A DNA stretch of 64,000 nucleotides. Origin: Pseudomonadaceae bacterium (GTDB lineage Bacteria; Pseudomonadota; Gammaproteobacteria; Pseudomonadales; Azotimanducaceae). The notes under the pieces were generated by a model. It was not told the DNA's origin. It was given only the letters and a program-made list of their open reading frames with translations, and searched no databases. The DNA is taken from positions 62,001-126,000 of the forward strand of contig JANSXA010000005.1 in assembly GCA_024743175.1 (NCBI GenBank), in the 5' to 3' direction. The position numbers and the translations under genes are program-made. Positions 35,984 through 43,561 of the stretch are shown here, piece by piece; the first letter of the stretch is position 1; every line of letters starts with the position of its first letter.

Positions 35984-37024
35984 ATGCCGCAGAACAAGCC
36001 TCTCAGATTCAAAGGTGTGCCGGGCTCTCCCTACACCCGGAAAATGCTCGCCTACCTGCGTTTCCGTCATATCCCCTACGAACTGTTGATCGGTGATCAG
36101 GACGCTGCGCTTGGTCTTCCCGAAGCTAAAGTAGGCCTGCTGCCCACCTTTTTCCTGCCTGACGCTGACGGAAAATTAGAAGCAGTTGTTGATTCAACAC
36201 CCCTGATCCGGCGTTTTGAGGCAGAGTTCAGCGGGCGCGCCGCGCTGCCGGCCAATCCGGTATTGAATTTTCTCACCTACCTGATTGAGGACTACGCCGA
36301 CGAGTGGGTAACCAAGGCGATGTTCCACTATCGCTGGTACTATGAGGCTGACATCGATCTGGCGGGCACGATACTGCCACACTGGAGCAACATCCAGGCA
36401 CCTGCTGAAAAGCTGCAGAAACTCAAAACTCAGTTTTCCGAACGACAGATCTCACGCCTTTATGTGGTGGGCTCTAACGACACTACTGCACCGGTGATTG
36501 AAGCCAGCTATAAACGCTTTCTCAGCATTATGGATGCGTTGATAGAACAGCAGAAGTTTGTGCTTGGTACTCGACCCTCTTCAGCAGATTTCGGTTTGTA
36601 TGCGCAACTGACCCAGTTGGCCAAATTCGATCCCACACCCGCTGCGGTATGTCTCGCCGATGCTCCCAGAGTATCAGCGTGGACTGACCTGGTAGATGAC
36701 CTGAGCGGTCAGCCCGCCGCAGACGACGGTTGGATGTCTGTCGAAGATGTACCCGAGGTATTAGGTGATCTGCTGGCTGAAATCGGCCGCACTTACGCAC
36801 CTGCATTGCTCGCCAACGCCACAGCGCTGCAGGCGGGACAACAGCAGATGGAAACAACTATCGACGGGCAGCCGTGGACACAACCGACTTTCCCCTACCA
36901 GGCGAAATGCCTGCAATGGATCAATGCTGAATATCAGCAACTGACCAGCGAAGAACAATCTCAGGTTGATGACATTCTGGCCGGCACCGACTGCGACACC
37001 ATTATTTTTAAGGACGCAACATGA
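35984..37024 (+). CDS. glutathione S-transferase-like protein, long form
   Basis: 346 aa from ATG 35984 (an ATG at 35960 is in frame but lies at the operator edge). N-terminal thioredoxin-like GST domain: FKGVPGSPYTRKMLAYLRF, with a possible catalytic Ser/Tyr, and VDSTPLIRRFE in the place of the 'ESxAI' glutathione-binding motif. A helical C-terminal domain follows (GTRPSSADFGLYAQL) and then an extra about 100 residues. Ordinary GSTs have 200-240 residues. First gene of an operon: it overlaps the next by ATGA. Conjugation or reductive cleavage of an electrophile is likely, the substrate unknown. Confidence 0.8.
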   Translation: MPQNKPLRFKGVPGSPYTRKMLAYLRFRHIPYELLIGDQDAALGLPEAKVGLLPTFFLPDADGKLEAVVDSTPLIRRFEAEFSGRAALPANPVLNFLTYLIEDYADEWVTKAMFHYRWYYEADIDLAGTILPHWSNIQAPAEKLQKLKTQFSERQISRLYVVGSNDTTAPVIEASYKRFLSIMDALIEQQKFVLGTRPSSADFGLYAQLTQLAKFDPTPAAVCLADAPRVSAWTDLVDDLSGQPAADDGWMSVEDVPEVLGDLLAEIGRTYAPALLANATALQAGQQQMETTIDGQPWTQPTFPYQAKCLQWINAEYQQLTSEEQSQVDDILAGTDCDTIIFKDAT

Positions 37025-38064
37025 AAAAGATACTGTTTGCATTGCTTGTTATTGCACTGCTGATCGGCGCCGTCGCAGCTTATGTCTTAAACACGGCCTC
37101 AGGTCAGGATGCATTGTTCAAGCGTGCGGCTACCGCAGTTATGAGCCAGACGGCTGACGAGTTCGACGGCATGCGGGTTGTCGTGTGTGGCAGCGCCTCT
37201 CCGCTGGGCAATGACATCAACCGGGCGCAGGCCTGTATTGCTGTTGTCACTCCAGAGCACTTGTTTCTGTTTGACGTAGGTGCACGGTCACCCACGCGCA
37301 TCGCACAAGCCGCTCTGCCTTTAGGCAGAATAAACGGCGTCTTTCTCACCCACTATCATTCGGATCACATCGCGGCGCTACCGGACGTCAATCTGGCATC
37401 GTGGGTGCAGGGACGATCCGGACCATTACAGGTCTATGGACCAACCGGTGTCGAAAGTGTAGTTGCCGGCTTTAACACAGCTTACAAACTGGACCGCAGC
37501 TACCGCACCGCACACCACGGCAGCGACCTGCTGCCACCAGAGCGCGGGCTTATGCAGGCAAATTCAGTTAGTACAGACGGTGTAGTGTGGCAGGATGACA
37601 AGCTGACCATCACCTCATTTACTGTCGAACACCCACCCATTGAGCCAGCCGTTGGCTATCGTGTGGACTATCGTGGTCGGTCCGCAGTGATTTCCGGCGA
37701 TACCAACGCGGCCGATACTCTTTTTGCAGCAGCCAAAGATGCTGACCTGCTGTTCCACGATGCGCTGTCACGCACCTTGCTGGACCCAATGATTGAGACC
37801 GCTGATGAATTGGGCGTTCCACGCATGCCCACCATCATGCGCGACGTTATCGATTATCACGCGGACGCCACCACCCTGCCAGCACAATCATCCGCAGCTG
37901 GCATCAAACAACTGGTGTTCTACCACATGGTACCGGTGCCTATGAACGCTCTGGCTGCCAACATGTTCCTGCGTGATCTGCCTGATAGCATTATTCTCGC
38001 TGACGATTTACATACGTTTGATCTGCCGCCGAATTCCACAGACATCATCATTCATGAACCTTAA
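37021..38064 (+). CDS. exported metallo-beta-lactamase-fold hydrolase
   Basis: 347 aa. N-terminal membrane or signal segment (about 3-22), then an MBL domain with the zinc motif THYHSDHIAAL (His111, His113, Asp115, His116), later TVEHPPIEPAVGYR and ISGDTNAADTL. This layout is closest to the RNase Z/arylsulfatase-like branch, whose exported members cleave sulfate or phosphate esters. Coupled to the GST-like gene by ATGA and overlapping the next gene by 11 bases, so a shared pathway is likely. Confidence 0.85.
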   Translation: MKKILFALLVIALLIGAVAAYVLNTASGQDALFKRAATAVMSQTADEFDGMRVVVCGSASPLGNDINRAQACIAVVTPEHLFLFDVGARSPTRIAQAALPLGRINGVFLTHYHSDHIAALPDVNLASWVQGRSGPLQVYGPTGVESVVAGFNTAYKLDRSYRTAHHGSDLLPPERGLMQANSVSTDGVVWQDDKLTITSFTVEHPPIEPAVGYRVDYRGRSAVISGDTNAADTLFAAAKDADLLFHDALSRTLLDPMIETADELGVPRMPTIMRDVIDYHADATTLPAQSSAAGIKQLVFYHMVPVPMNALAANMFLRDLPDSIILADDLHTFDLPPNSTDIIIHEP

Positions 38065-39355
38065 AACCAGAATCCGTTCTATTTTTGCGACACACTTTGC
38101 ACAAGCAGAGCAACTGGAAAAACAGCGCACTAAAGCGCGCAAACGCCGCGAAAAAAAGGGTGATCCGCCAACAGTCTACTATTTCCACCAGGTTGACGAT
38201 CCGTACAGTCATCTGGCGGTGCAGAAACTGGATCAGCTCAAAGCGCGTTATAAACTTAAGTTTCAACCTTACCTGGTATCAAAGCCAGATGCGGCTTACC
38301 AGGGCAGCACCGCGCACTTCGAACAATGGGCGCTGCGTGATGCACTGAGTGTTGCCGCAGACTACGGCACGGTTTTTTCGCCCGCAATCGACACACCATC
38401 CGTGGATGCTGTCGCGAAAGCCAACCAGGTACTCGCTGCACAGATCACGCAAGACGACTTTGCGCAAGTTGCTACAACCGTGGGCAGCACGTTGTGGGAC
38501 GCAGTGCCCATCGACACATCTGGCATTTCAAACCTGGCTTCCGATGGGGGTGAAAGGGCCATCCGCGAAGGGAATGAAAAACGCAGGACGCTGGGCCACT
38601 ACCAGGGCGCAATGTTCTACTTTGACGGCGAGTGGTTCTGGGGTATTGATCGCATTCGCTCGTTAGAGCAACGACTTATGCGCGAAGGCTTCGACCAGCA
38701 ATCCGGTCAACCGTGCGTACCGGAACCTGCCTCAGAGGAGGTCCAGGGCAAAAATTTCGATGGCATTCTGCTCGAATACTTCCCTTCCCTGCGCAGCCCT
38801 TATACGGCTATCGGCCACCAGCGCGTGCTGGACCTTGTTAAAAACAGTGGCGTGAGCGTGCAGGTCCGCCCGGTAATGCCTATGTTGATGCGCGGTATAC
38901 CCGCGCCGCGCGCCAAGCAGCGTTACATCATCACCGATGCCGCGCGTGAAGGTCGCGAACATGGCGCCCCTCTCGGACGTATTGTCGACCCTTTTGGAGA
39001 ACCGGTTAAGCGCGCTTTCGCTCTGTTCCCAGCAGCTGACGCCAAAGGCCTGGGGATGGAGTTTGTTACTGCTTATCTCAACGCGGCGTGGTTCGAAGGC
39101 ATCGACATCGCTAAAGAAGAGGGCCTCAAACAGGTCGCCAGAAATGCCGGTTTAGACTGGCATGAATTGAATCAGCACTCCCAAACAGACACCTGGCAGG
39201 ATATATTGCAAGACAACTTACAGGTGTTAAATCAGGAGAACCTCTGGGGTGTACCCAGTTTCAGGGTTTCAGGTGGCTCAATCGCTGAGCCCTACGCCTG
39301 CTGGGGACAGGACCGCATCTGGCGTGTCAACAATGAAATAGTCAAGAGAGCATAG
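38054..39355 (+). CDS. tandem DsbA/HCCA-isomerase-like protein
   Basis: 433 aa from ATG 38054. Two thioredoxin-fold units of the DsbA/2-hydroxychromene-2-carboxylate isomerase type: the first starts TVYYFHQVDDPYSHLAVQKL (about 37-56) and the second LLEYFPSLRSPYTAIGHQRV (about 237-256); GVPSFRVSGG near the C-terminus is the cis-proline region. Neither has CxxC; both have an S/P-Y pair as in kappa-class GST relatives. Such proteins use glutathione for isomerisation or conjugation. It overlaps both neighbours, and is thus firmly part of the GST operon. Confidence 0.8.
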   Translation: MNLKTRIRSIFATHFAQAEQLEKQRTKARKRREKKGDPPTVYYFHQVDDPYSHLAVQKLDQLKARYKLKFQPYLVSKPDAAYQGSTAHFEQWALRDALSVAADYGTVFSPAIDTPSVDAVAKANQVLAAQITQDDFAQVATTVGSTLWDAVPIDTSGISNLASDGGERAIREGNEKRRTLGHYQGAMFYFDGEWFWGIDRIRSLEQRLMREGFDQQSGQPCVPEPASEEVQGKNFDGILLEYFPSLRSPYTAIGHQRVLDLVKNSGVSVQVRPVMPMLMRGIPAPRAKQRYIITDAAREGREHGAPLGRIVDPFGEPVKRAFALFPAADAKGLGMEFVTAYLNAAWFEGIDIAKEEGLKQVARNAGLDWHELNQHSQTDTWQDILQDNLQVLNQENLWGVPSFRVSGGSIAEPYACWGQDRIWRVNNEIVKRA

Positions 39356-40035
39356 TGCAGAAAAGGTCAGATAACCGCCGTGCGCGGGGTGAAACAACCA
39401 AGCTTGCTCTGATGCGTGCAGCGGAAAAACTGATCGCACAGCGCGGCGTTGAGAACGTTTCGATCAGAGAAATTGTCGAGGCAGCTGGACAGAAAAACGA
39501 GTCCGCCCTGCAATATCACTTCAGGAATCTGCGCGGTCTGCTGCACGCGATCCGTACCGAGCGATCTGCAATGGTTCAGGTGAAGCGTGCAGAATTACTG
39601 CAGGTGCTGCTCACAGAAACAGGCAAACCTTCATTACAGCAACTCTGCAGCGTTATGGTAGAGCCCACATTCCAGCTGGCACGCAGCGACGTGGAATTTC
39701 GCCGCTACATCAAAGCGTTTGGTCACGAACTGGCGCTTATTGAAACTTCTCCGTTGAAGGCAGTCTCGAACACCGGCGGTGGCGGGCAAAGTGGTCAACA
39801 GATGGGCCGATTGCTGCGAGAGGCGCTTCCACATCTTGACGAAGACGATTACCGACGTCGAATGGAAGCTGCCATCATGCTCTGCGCGGCCTCCATGTAT
39901 CACCACGCCAGACAGAAAAATGCCTTCCGGGGTCATCAGTCCGAGCTGTTTCTGCACAGCCTGCTGGACGCGTTGTTTGGTTTGTTAGGCGCACCTGTGT
40001 CGCCAGAGACGCTGGCCCTCAAGCAAGGTGCTTGA
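39355..40035 (+). CDS. TetR-family transcriptional regulator
   Basis: 226 aa from a GTG that overlaps the upstream stop (TAGTG). The N-terminal helix-turn-helix is clear: LALMRAAEKLIAQRGVENVS and IREIVEAAGQKNESALQYHF (about 17-60). The C-terminal ligand and dimer domain is helical, with residues 140-150 rich in glycine. As last gene of the GST-MBL-DsbA operon it probably senses a substrate of that pathway. It is my candidate for binding the three TAATG-N5-CATTA sites, which is inference. Confidence 0.9.
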   Translation: MQKRSDNRRARGETTKLALMRAAEKLIAQRGVENVSIREIVEAAGQKNESALQYHFRNLRGLLHAIRTERSAMVQVKRAELLQVLLTETGKPSLQQLCSVMVEPTFQLARSDVEFRRYIKAFGHELALIETSPLKAVSNTGGGGQSGQQMGRLLREALPHLDEDDYRRRMEAAIMLCAASMYHHARQKNAFRGHQSELFLHSLLDALFGLLGAPVSPETLALKQGA

Positions 40036-40040
40036 ACCCC

Positions 40041-41684
40041 TCAGTTGCTCCAGTAAATGTAAGTATCCGTTTCTGGATCCCTTTCCTGTCGCAAATGTTT
40101 ATCGACGTTGATTGGCATTGCCGCAACAGAATCCCACAAGGGTGGCACCATTTCGGCATTATGCTGGGCAAGCAACGCCATCATTTCCTCGACCTGACCA
40201 GGATGCTGCTCAGCGACATTGGTGGTTTCCCCCGGATCACGCGCCAGATCAAATAACCAGGTTTTGCCCATCAGCGGGTCGACAGCCAGCTTCCAGTCAT
40301 GATGCCGCACGGTTCGATAACTGCCGGCGCGCCAGAACAGAGTCTCGTGCGGTTTAGCCAAACTGTTTTCGCCGCTGGCATACGGCAGCAGGCTGACGCC
40401 ATCAATGTCATGATCGACCTGCGCACCCGCAGCATCAGCGACGGTGGCATATATATCAAAATGGTGGACCGGTGCCTGATAGGTTTGTCCCGCAGGAATG
40501 TTAGCCGGCCATTTAACAAAGAAGGGGACGCGGATACCGCCTTCAAAATTAGTGATTTTCCAACCCCTGAAAGGTTTGTTCAGGTCCGCAATGCCGACAT
40601 AACCCGCGCCGCCGTTATCCGAGGTGAAAATAACAATGGTGTTTTCATCCAGGCCATTGTCCTGCAAAGCCTGCAAAACCCGCCCGACGCCACGATCCAG
40701 ACCCCGGATCATGCCTGCATAAACCCGTTCAGTGTGATCTTCGATGTGGGAAAGTGCGTCGTAATCCTGTTTAGCAGCCTGCAGTGGTGTATGTGGTGCC
40801 CAATGAGCAAGGTAAAGAAAAAATGGTCGGTGGCGGTTCTTTTCAATCACCTTAACTGCTTCGTCAGTATAATAGTCTGTTAAATACCCACCGGGCTCAA
40901 ACGCCGCACTGCCGTTGTAACTTGCCGCGTATTTCATGCCTGACCATAAAAACCGGTCAATCGGATCATAGGGGAGCCTGGAGTTGATCACATCGGGATC
41001 GTCTTCTTCTGCATACAAACCGGAGTGCATCAGCAGACTCTGATCAAATCCCTGGTCGTGAGCTGCACTACCGTTTTCGCGACCGAGATGCCATTTGCCG
41101 ATGTGCGCGGTGTAGTAGCCCTGTTCTTTTAATAATTCGGCTATCGTGATTTCACTGGCGGGTAGACCCATCTGATCGTAGGGGATAGTACGCGGCTCCG
41201 GGGTACGCACAGGCTGTAGTCCAGTGTTGCTGCTCATCATACCCAGCGCGGTTGACATGCCTGGTGGTGTTGGTGTGAATTCAAAACCAAAGCGAGAGCC
41301 GTATCGGCCGGTCATCATCATTGCACGGGACGGCGCACAGGTTCCCTGACCTGCATAACCGCTTTCAAAGTTGATACCCGCCTGGGCGATAGCATCAATA
41401 CTCGGCGTTGGGACTGTACCCCCGGCCACGCCACCGCCATTAAAGGTCAGATCGTTCCAGCCGAGATCATCAGCAACAATAAGAACAATGTTAGGTTTGC
41501 TTTTTTCATTTTGTGGTGCGGCAGGTCCGCTCTCCCAATCTATTGCCTGATGGGGTCCAACCGGTGTGCGTTGATCCGCCATGATGGAGAGACCCGCAAG
41601 CATGATTTCAACCCGGAAAATGTACGCCGCAAGAATCAGCGATGCAAAACACAGCGCAGTGATAAGTATTCGTTTACCGCTCAT
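40041..41684 (-). CDS. arylsulfatase-type sulfatase, membrane-anchored or exported
   Basis: 547 aa. An N-terminal membrane segment (about 5-25) suggests export. NIVLIVADDLGWND gives metal-binding Asp72 and Asp73; the formylglycine motif CAPSRAMMMTGR starts at Cys116; TSDNGGAGYVG and KWHLGREN are further family marks. It is divergent from the haloalkane dehalogenase, and their gap holds a copy of the palindromic operator, so both may be co-regulated. Substrate unknown. Confidence 0.9.
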   Translation of the reverse strand: MSGKRILITALCFASLILAAYIFRVEIMLAGLSIMADQRTPVGPHQAIDWESGPAAPQNEKSKPNIVLIVADDLGWNDLTFNGGGVAGGTVPTPSIDAIAQAGINFESGYAGQGTCAPSRAMMMTGRYGSRFGFEFTPTPPGMSTALGMMSSNTGLQPVRTPEPRTIPYDQMGLPASEITIAELLKEQGYYTAHIGKWHLGRENGSAAHDQGFDQSLLMHSGLYAEEDDPDVINSRLPYDPIDRFLWSGMKYAASYNGSAAFEPGGYLTDYYTDEAVKVIEKNRHRPFFLYLAHWAPHTPLQAAKQDYDALSHIEDHTERVYAGMIRGLDRGVGRVLQALQDNGLDENTIVIFTSDNGGAGYVGIADLNKPFRGWKITNFEGGIRVPFFVKWPANIPAGQTYQAPVHHFDIYATVADAAGAQVDHDIDGVSLLPYASGENSLAKPHETLFWRAGSYRTVRHHDWKLAVDPLMGKTWLFDLARDPGETTNVAEQHPGQVEEMMALLAQHNAEMVPPLWDSVAAMPINVDKHLRQERDPETDTYIYWSN

Positions 41685-41719
41685 GATTTAGTGAGCCCCC
41701 AGCTCCCCAGCCGACTGTA

Positions 41720-41747
41720 TTGATTTGCAGCCAGCTTAACATATAAT
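41720..41747 (+). promoter_or_regulatory. promoter of the haloalkane dehalogenase gene
   Basis: TTGATT (41720-41725), a 16-base spacer, and a perfect TATAAT (41742-41747). This would start transcription near 41754, about 26 bases before the ATG. The palindrome at 41744-41758 overlaps the -10 box and the start point, the position expected for repression. Confidence 0.6.
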
Positions 41748-41758
41748 GCCTTACATTA
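41744..41758. promoter_or_regulatory. inverted-repeat operator, copy 2 (TAATG-CCTTA-CATTA)
   Basis: A perfect 5-bp inverted repeat with a 5-base spacer, the same core as at 35940 and 46970. It overlaps the -10 box of the + strand promoter and lies 60 bases upstream of the divergent sulfatase start. Confidence 0.6.
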
Positions 41759-41779
41759 AATAGCCTGGCCCTTAGCTCC

Positions 41780-42850
41780 ATGGAAATTCTACGCACACCC
41801 GATGAACGTTTTGCAGGCCTGGCAGATTACCCGTTTGCACCCCACTACACGACGATAAAAACCCACGATGGCAGCGACCTGCGTATTCACCACCTCGACG
41901 AAGGTCCAGCTGACGGCCCTGTTGTGTTGTGTATGCACGGACAACCGGTCTGGAGCTATCTGTATCGGTACGTCATCCCCCATCTGACCGCCGCCGGCCT
42001 GCGGGTCATCGCTCCGGACCTGGTCGGATATGGTAAGTCTGACAAGCCTGCGGCACGGGAAGATTACAGCTATGAACGCCAGGTTGAGTGGATGGGCAAA
42101 TGGCTGGAGATGAACAACTTTTCCGGCATTACCTTCTTTGGGCAGGACTGGGGTGGTCTTGTCGGGCTGCGTCTGGTGGTTAACCACCCCGAGCGCTTCG
42201 ACCGTGTCGTGATCTCCAATACCGGTCTGCCTTACAATCCCGACGTACCCGCTGAGGTAGTCCAGGAAATAGAAGACTTTCGGGCCAATCAACCCACGCC
42301 GAGCCTGCTTGAAATGCAGAAAGCATTGAGCAGCATGGACAGCGGTGAACATCCGGCGCGCAAATTTGCCTACTGGCAGAAATGGTGTTGGGAAACCGAA
42401 GACTTACCGGTTGGCTTCATGATGTCCATGATGCTGCAACCCCAAGCCAAACCCCTGCAGGCGCTCAAGTTCCTGTTGAACAAAATGGGTGTGACCTCAC
42501 CCCTGCCCACTCCGCTTGCCAAGGCGTACGAAGCGCCCTTCCCGGACCCCGGTTACAAAATGGGACCCAGAGCCATGCCAAGCCAGGTGCCAACACTGCC
42601 CACCTCCCCCTCGCTGGAAGAACAGCGCAAGGCATGGGCATTTTTTGAGACGTTTGATAAACCGTTCCTCTGCGCATTTGCCGACAATGACCCGGTTACC
42701 CGGGGTGGGGATGCTCAATTCAAGGAAAAAGTGCCCGGGACCAGAGGCTTACCGCATACAACCATTAAAGGCGGGGGGCACTTCGTCCAGGAGGGTGCAC
42801 CGGAGCAGGTTGCTCAGGTAATTGTCGACCTTATTCGTTCCACGTCTTAA
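41780..42850 (+). CDS. haloalkane dehalogenase
   Basis: 356 aa alpha/beta hydrolase. HGQPVWSYLYRY (about 53-64) forms the oxyanion region; the nucleophile elbow is FGQDWGG with Asp123 and the halide-binding Trp124 next to it; the acid is probably Asp304 in ADNDPVTRG, after the seventh strand, as in subfamily HLD-I; the base is His334 in GGGHFVQEG. These enzymes split carbon-halogen bonds to an alcohol and halide without cofactors. At 356 residues it is longer than the usual 295-310. The start carries the palindromic operator. Confidence 0.88.
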   Translation: MEILRTPDERFAGLADYPFAPHYTTIKTHDGSDLRIHHLDEGPADGPVVLCMHGQPVWSYLYRYVIPHLTAAGLRVIAPDLVGYGKSDKPAAREDYSYERQVEWMGKWLEMNNFSGITFFGQDWGGLVGLRLVVNHPERFDRVVISNTGLPYNPDVPAEVVQEIEDFRANQPTPSLLEMQKALSSMDSGEHPARKFAYWQKWCWETEDLPVGFMMSMMLQPQAKPLQALKFLLNKMGVTSPLPTPLAKAYEAPFPDPGYKMGPRAMPSQVPTLPTSPSLEEQRKAWAFFETFDKPFLCAFADNDPVTRGGDAQFKEKVPGTRGLPHTTIKGGGHFVQEGAPEQVAQVIVDLIRSTS

Positions 42851-42885
42851 CAGTTTGATTTGTCATCAGCTCGAGGGTATCTGCG

Positions 42886-43539
42886 ATGAGTAGAGTTATG
42901 TGGATCTGGGTTGTTTGTAGTGCTGTTTATCTTTTGTTCTTCAGTTGGTACACCTCTTTCAAAGGGCCGCTGACCGAAGCCGAAATCGAGCAGTACATGA
43001 CTTTTTTCCAGGATGAAGCTGCGGACGCGACGCCGGAACGCCTGGCTAATCTGCGCCGATTCATGCAGGAAGATACCGGTGACGATTTTGTCATGGTTAA
43101 CGTGATCGATATGTACGATCAACCATTAGCAGTTCCGGGCGTTGAAGCCAGCGATTCCAGTGACGATGTGTTGAACAAATACATGCAGTACATGTATCCC
43201 GCAATGTTCGCCCGCGCCTCACATCCCGTGCTGTTCGGAGAAGCTGCCAGCAGCGCATTAGATCTTATGAATGCACCCGACATGCACAAATGGACCCGTG
43301 GTGCTGGCATGCGCTACCGCAGCAGACGAGACATGTTGGAAATATCGACCAATCCGGAATTTTCCGGTGCGCATGAATTCAAGGTTGCCGCCATGGCCAA
43401 GACCATCGCCTTTCCCATCGATCCCTGGTTGCAACTGGGTGATCCGCGCCTGATACTCGGTCTGTTCCTGGCTTTCATTGCCAGCTCGCTCAGCTGGTGG
43501 TCAACGCTGAGTCGTCAACGCTCAAACAGCACCGGGTGA
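42886..43539 (+). CDS. membrane protein with DUF1330-like domain
   Basis: 217 aa, one membrane span at each end (about 4-20 and 190-205) and a soluble part between. The middle (DDFVMVNVIDMYDQP, YMQYMYPAMFARASHPVLFGE) resembles the DUF1330/Dabb-type ferredoxin-like fold, where small proteins pair to bind or oxidise aromatics. This assignment is loose. It follows the dehalogenase by 35 bases in the same direction and is probably in its transcript. Confidence 0.6.
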   Translation: MSRVMWIWVVCSAVYLLFFSWYTSFKGPLTEAEIEQYMTFFQDEAADATPERLANLRRFMQEDTGDDFVMVNVIDMYDQPLAVPGVEASDSSDDVLNKYMQYMYPAMFARASHPVLFGEAASSALDLMNAPDMHKWTRGAGMRYRSRRDMLEISTNPEFSGAHEFKVAAMAKTIAFPIDPWLQLGDPRLILGLFLAFIASSLSWWSTLSRQRSNSTG

Positions 43540-43561
43540 AGCCCCGGAAAAAGATCGCCGC

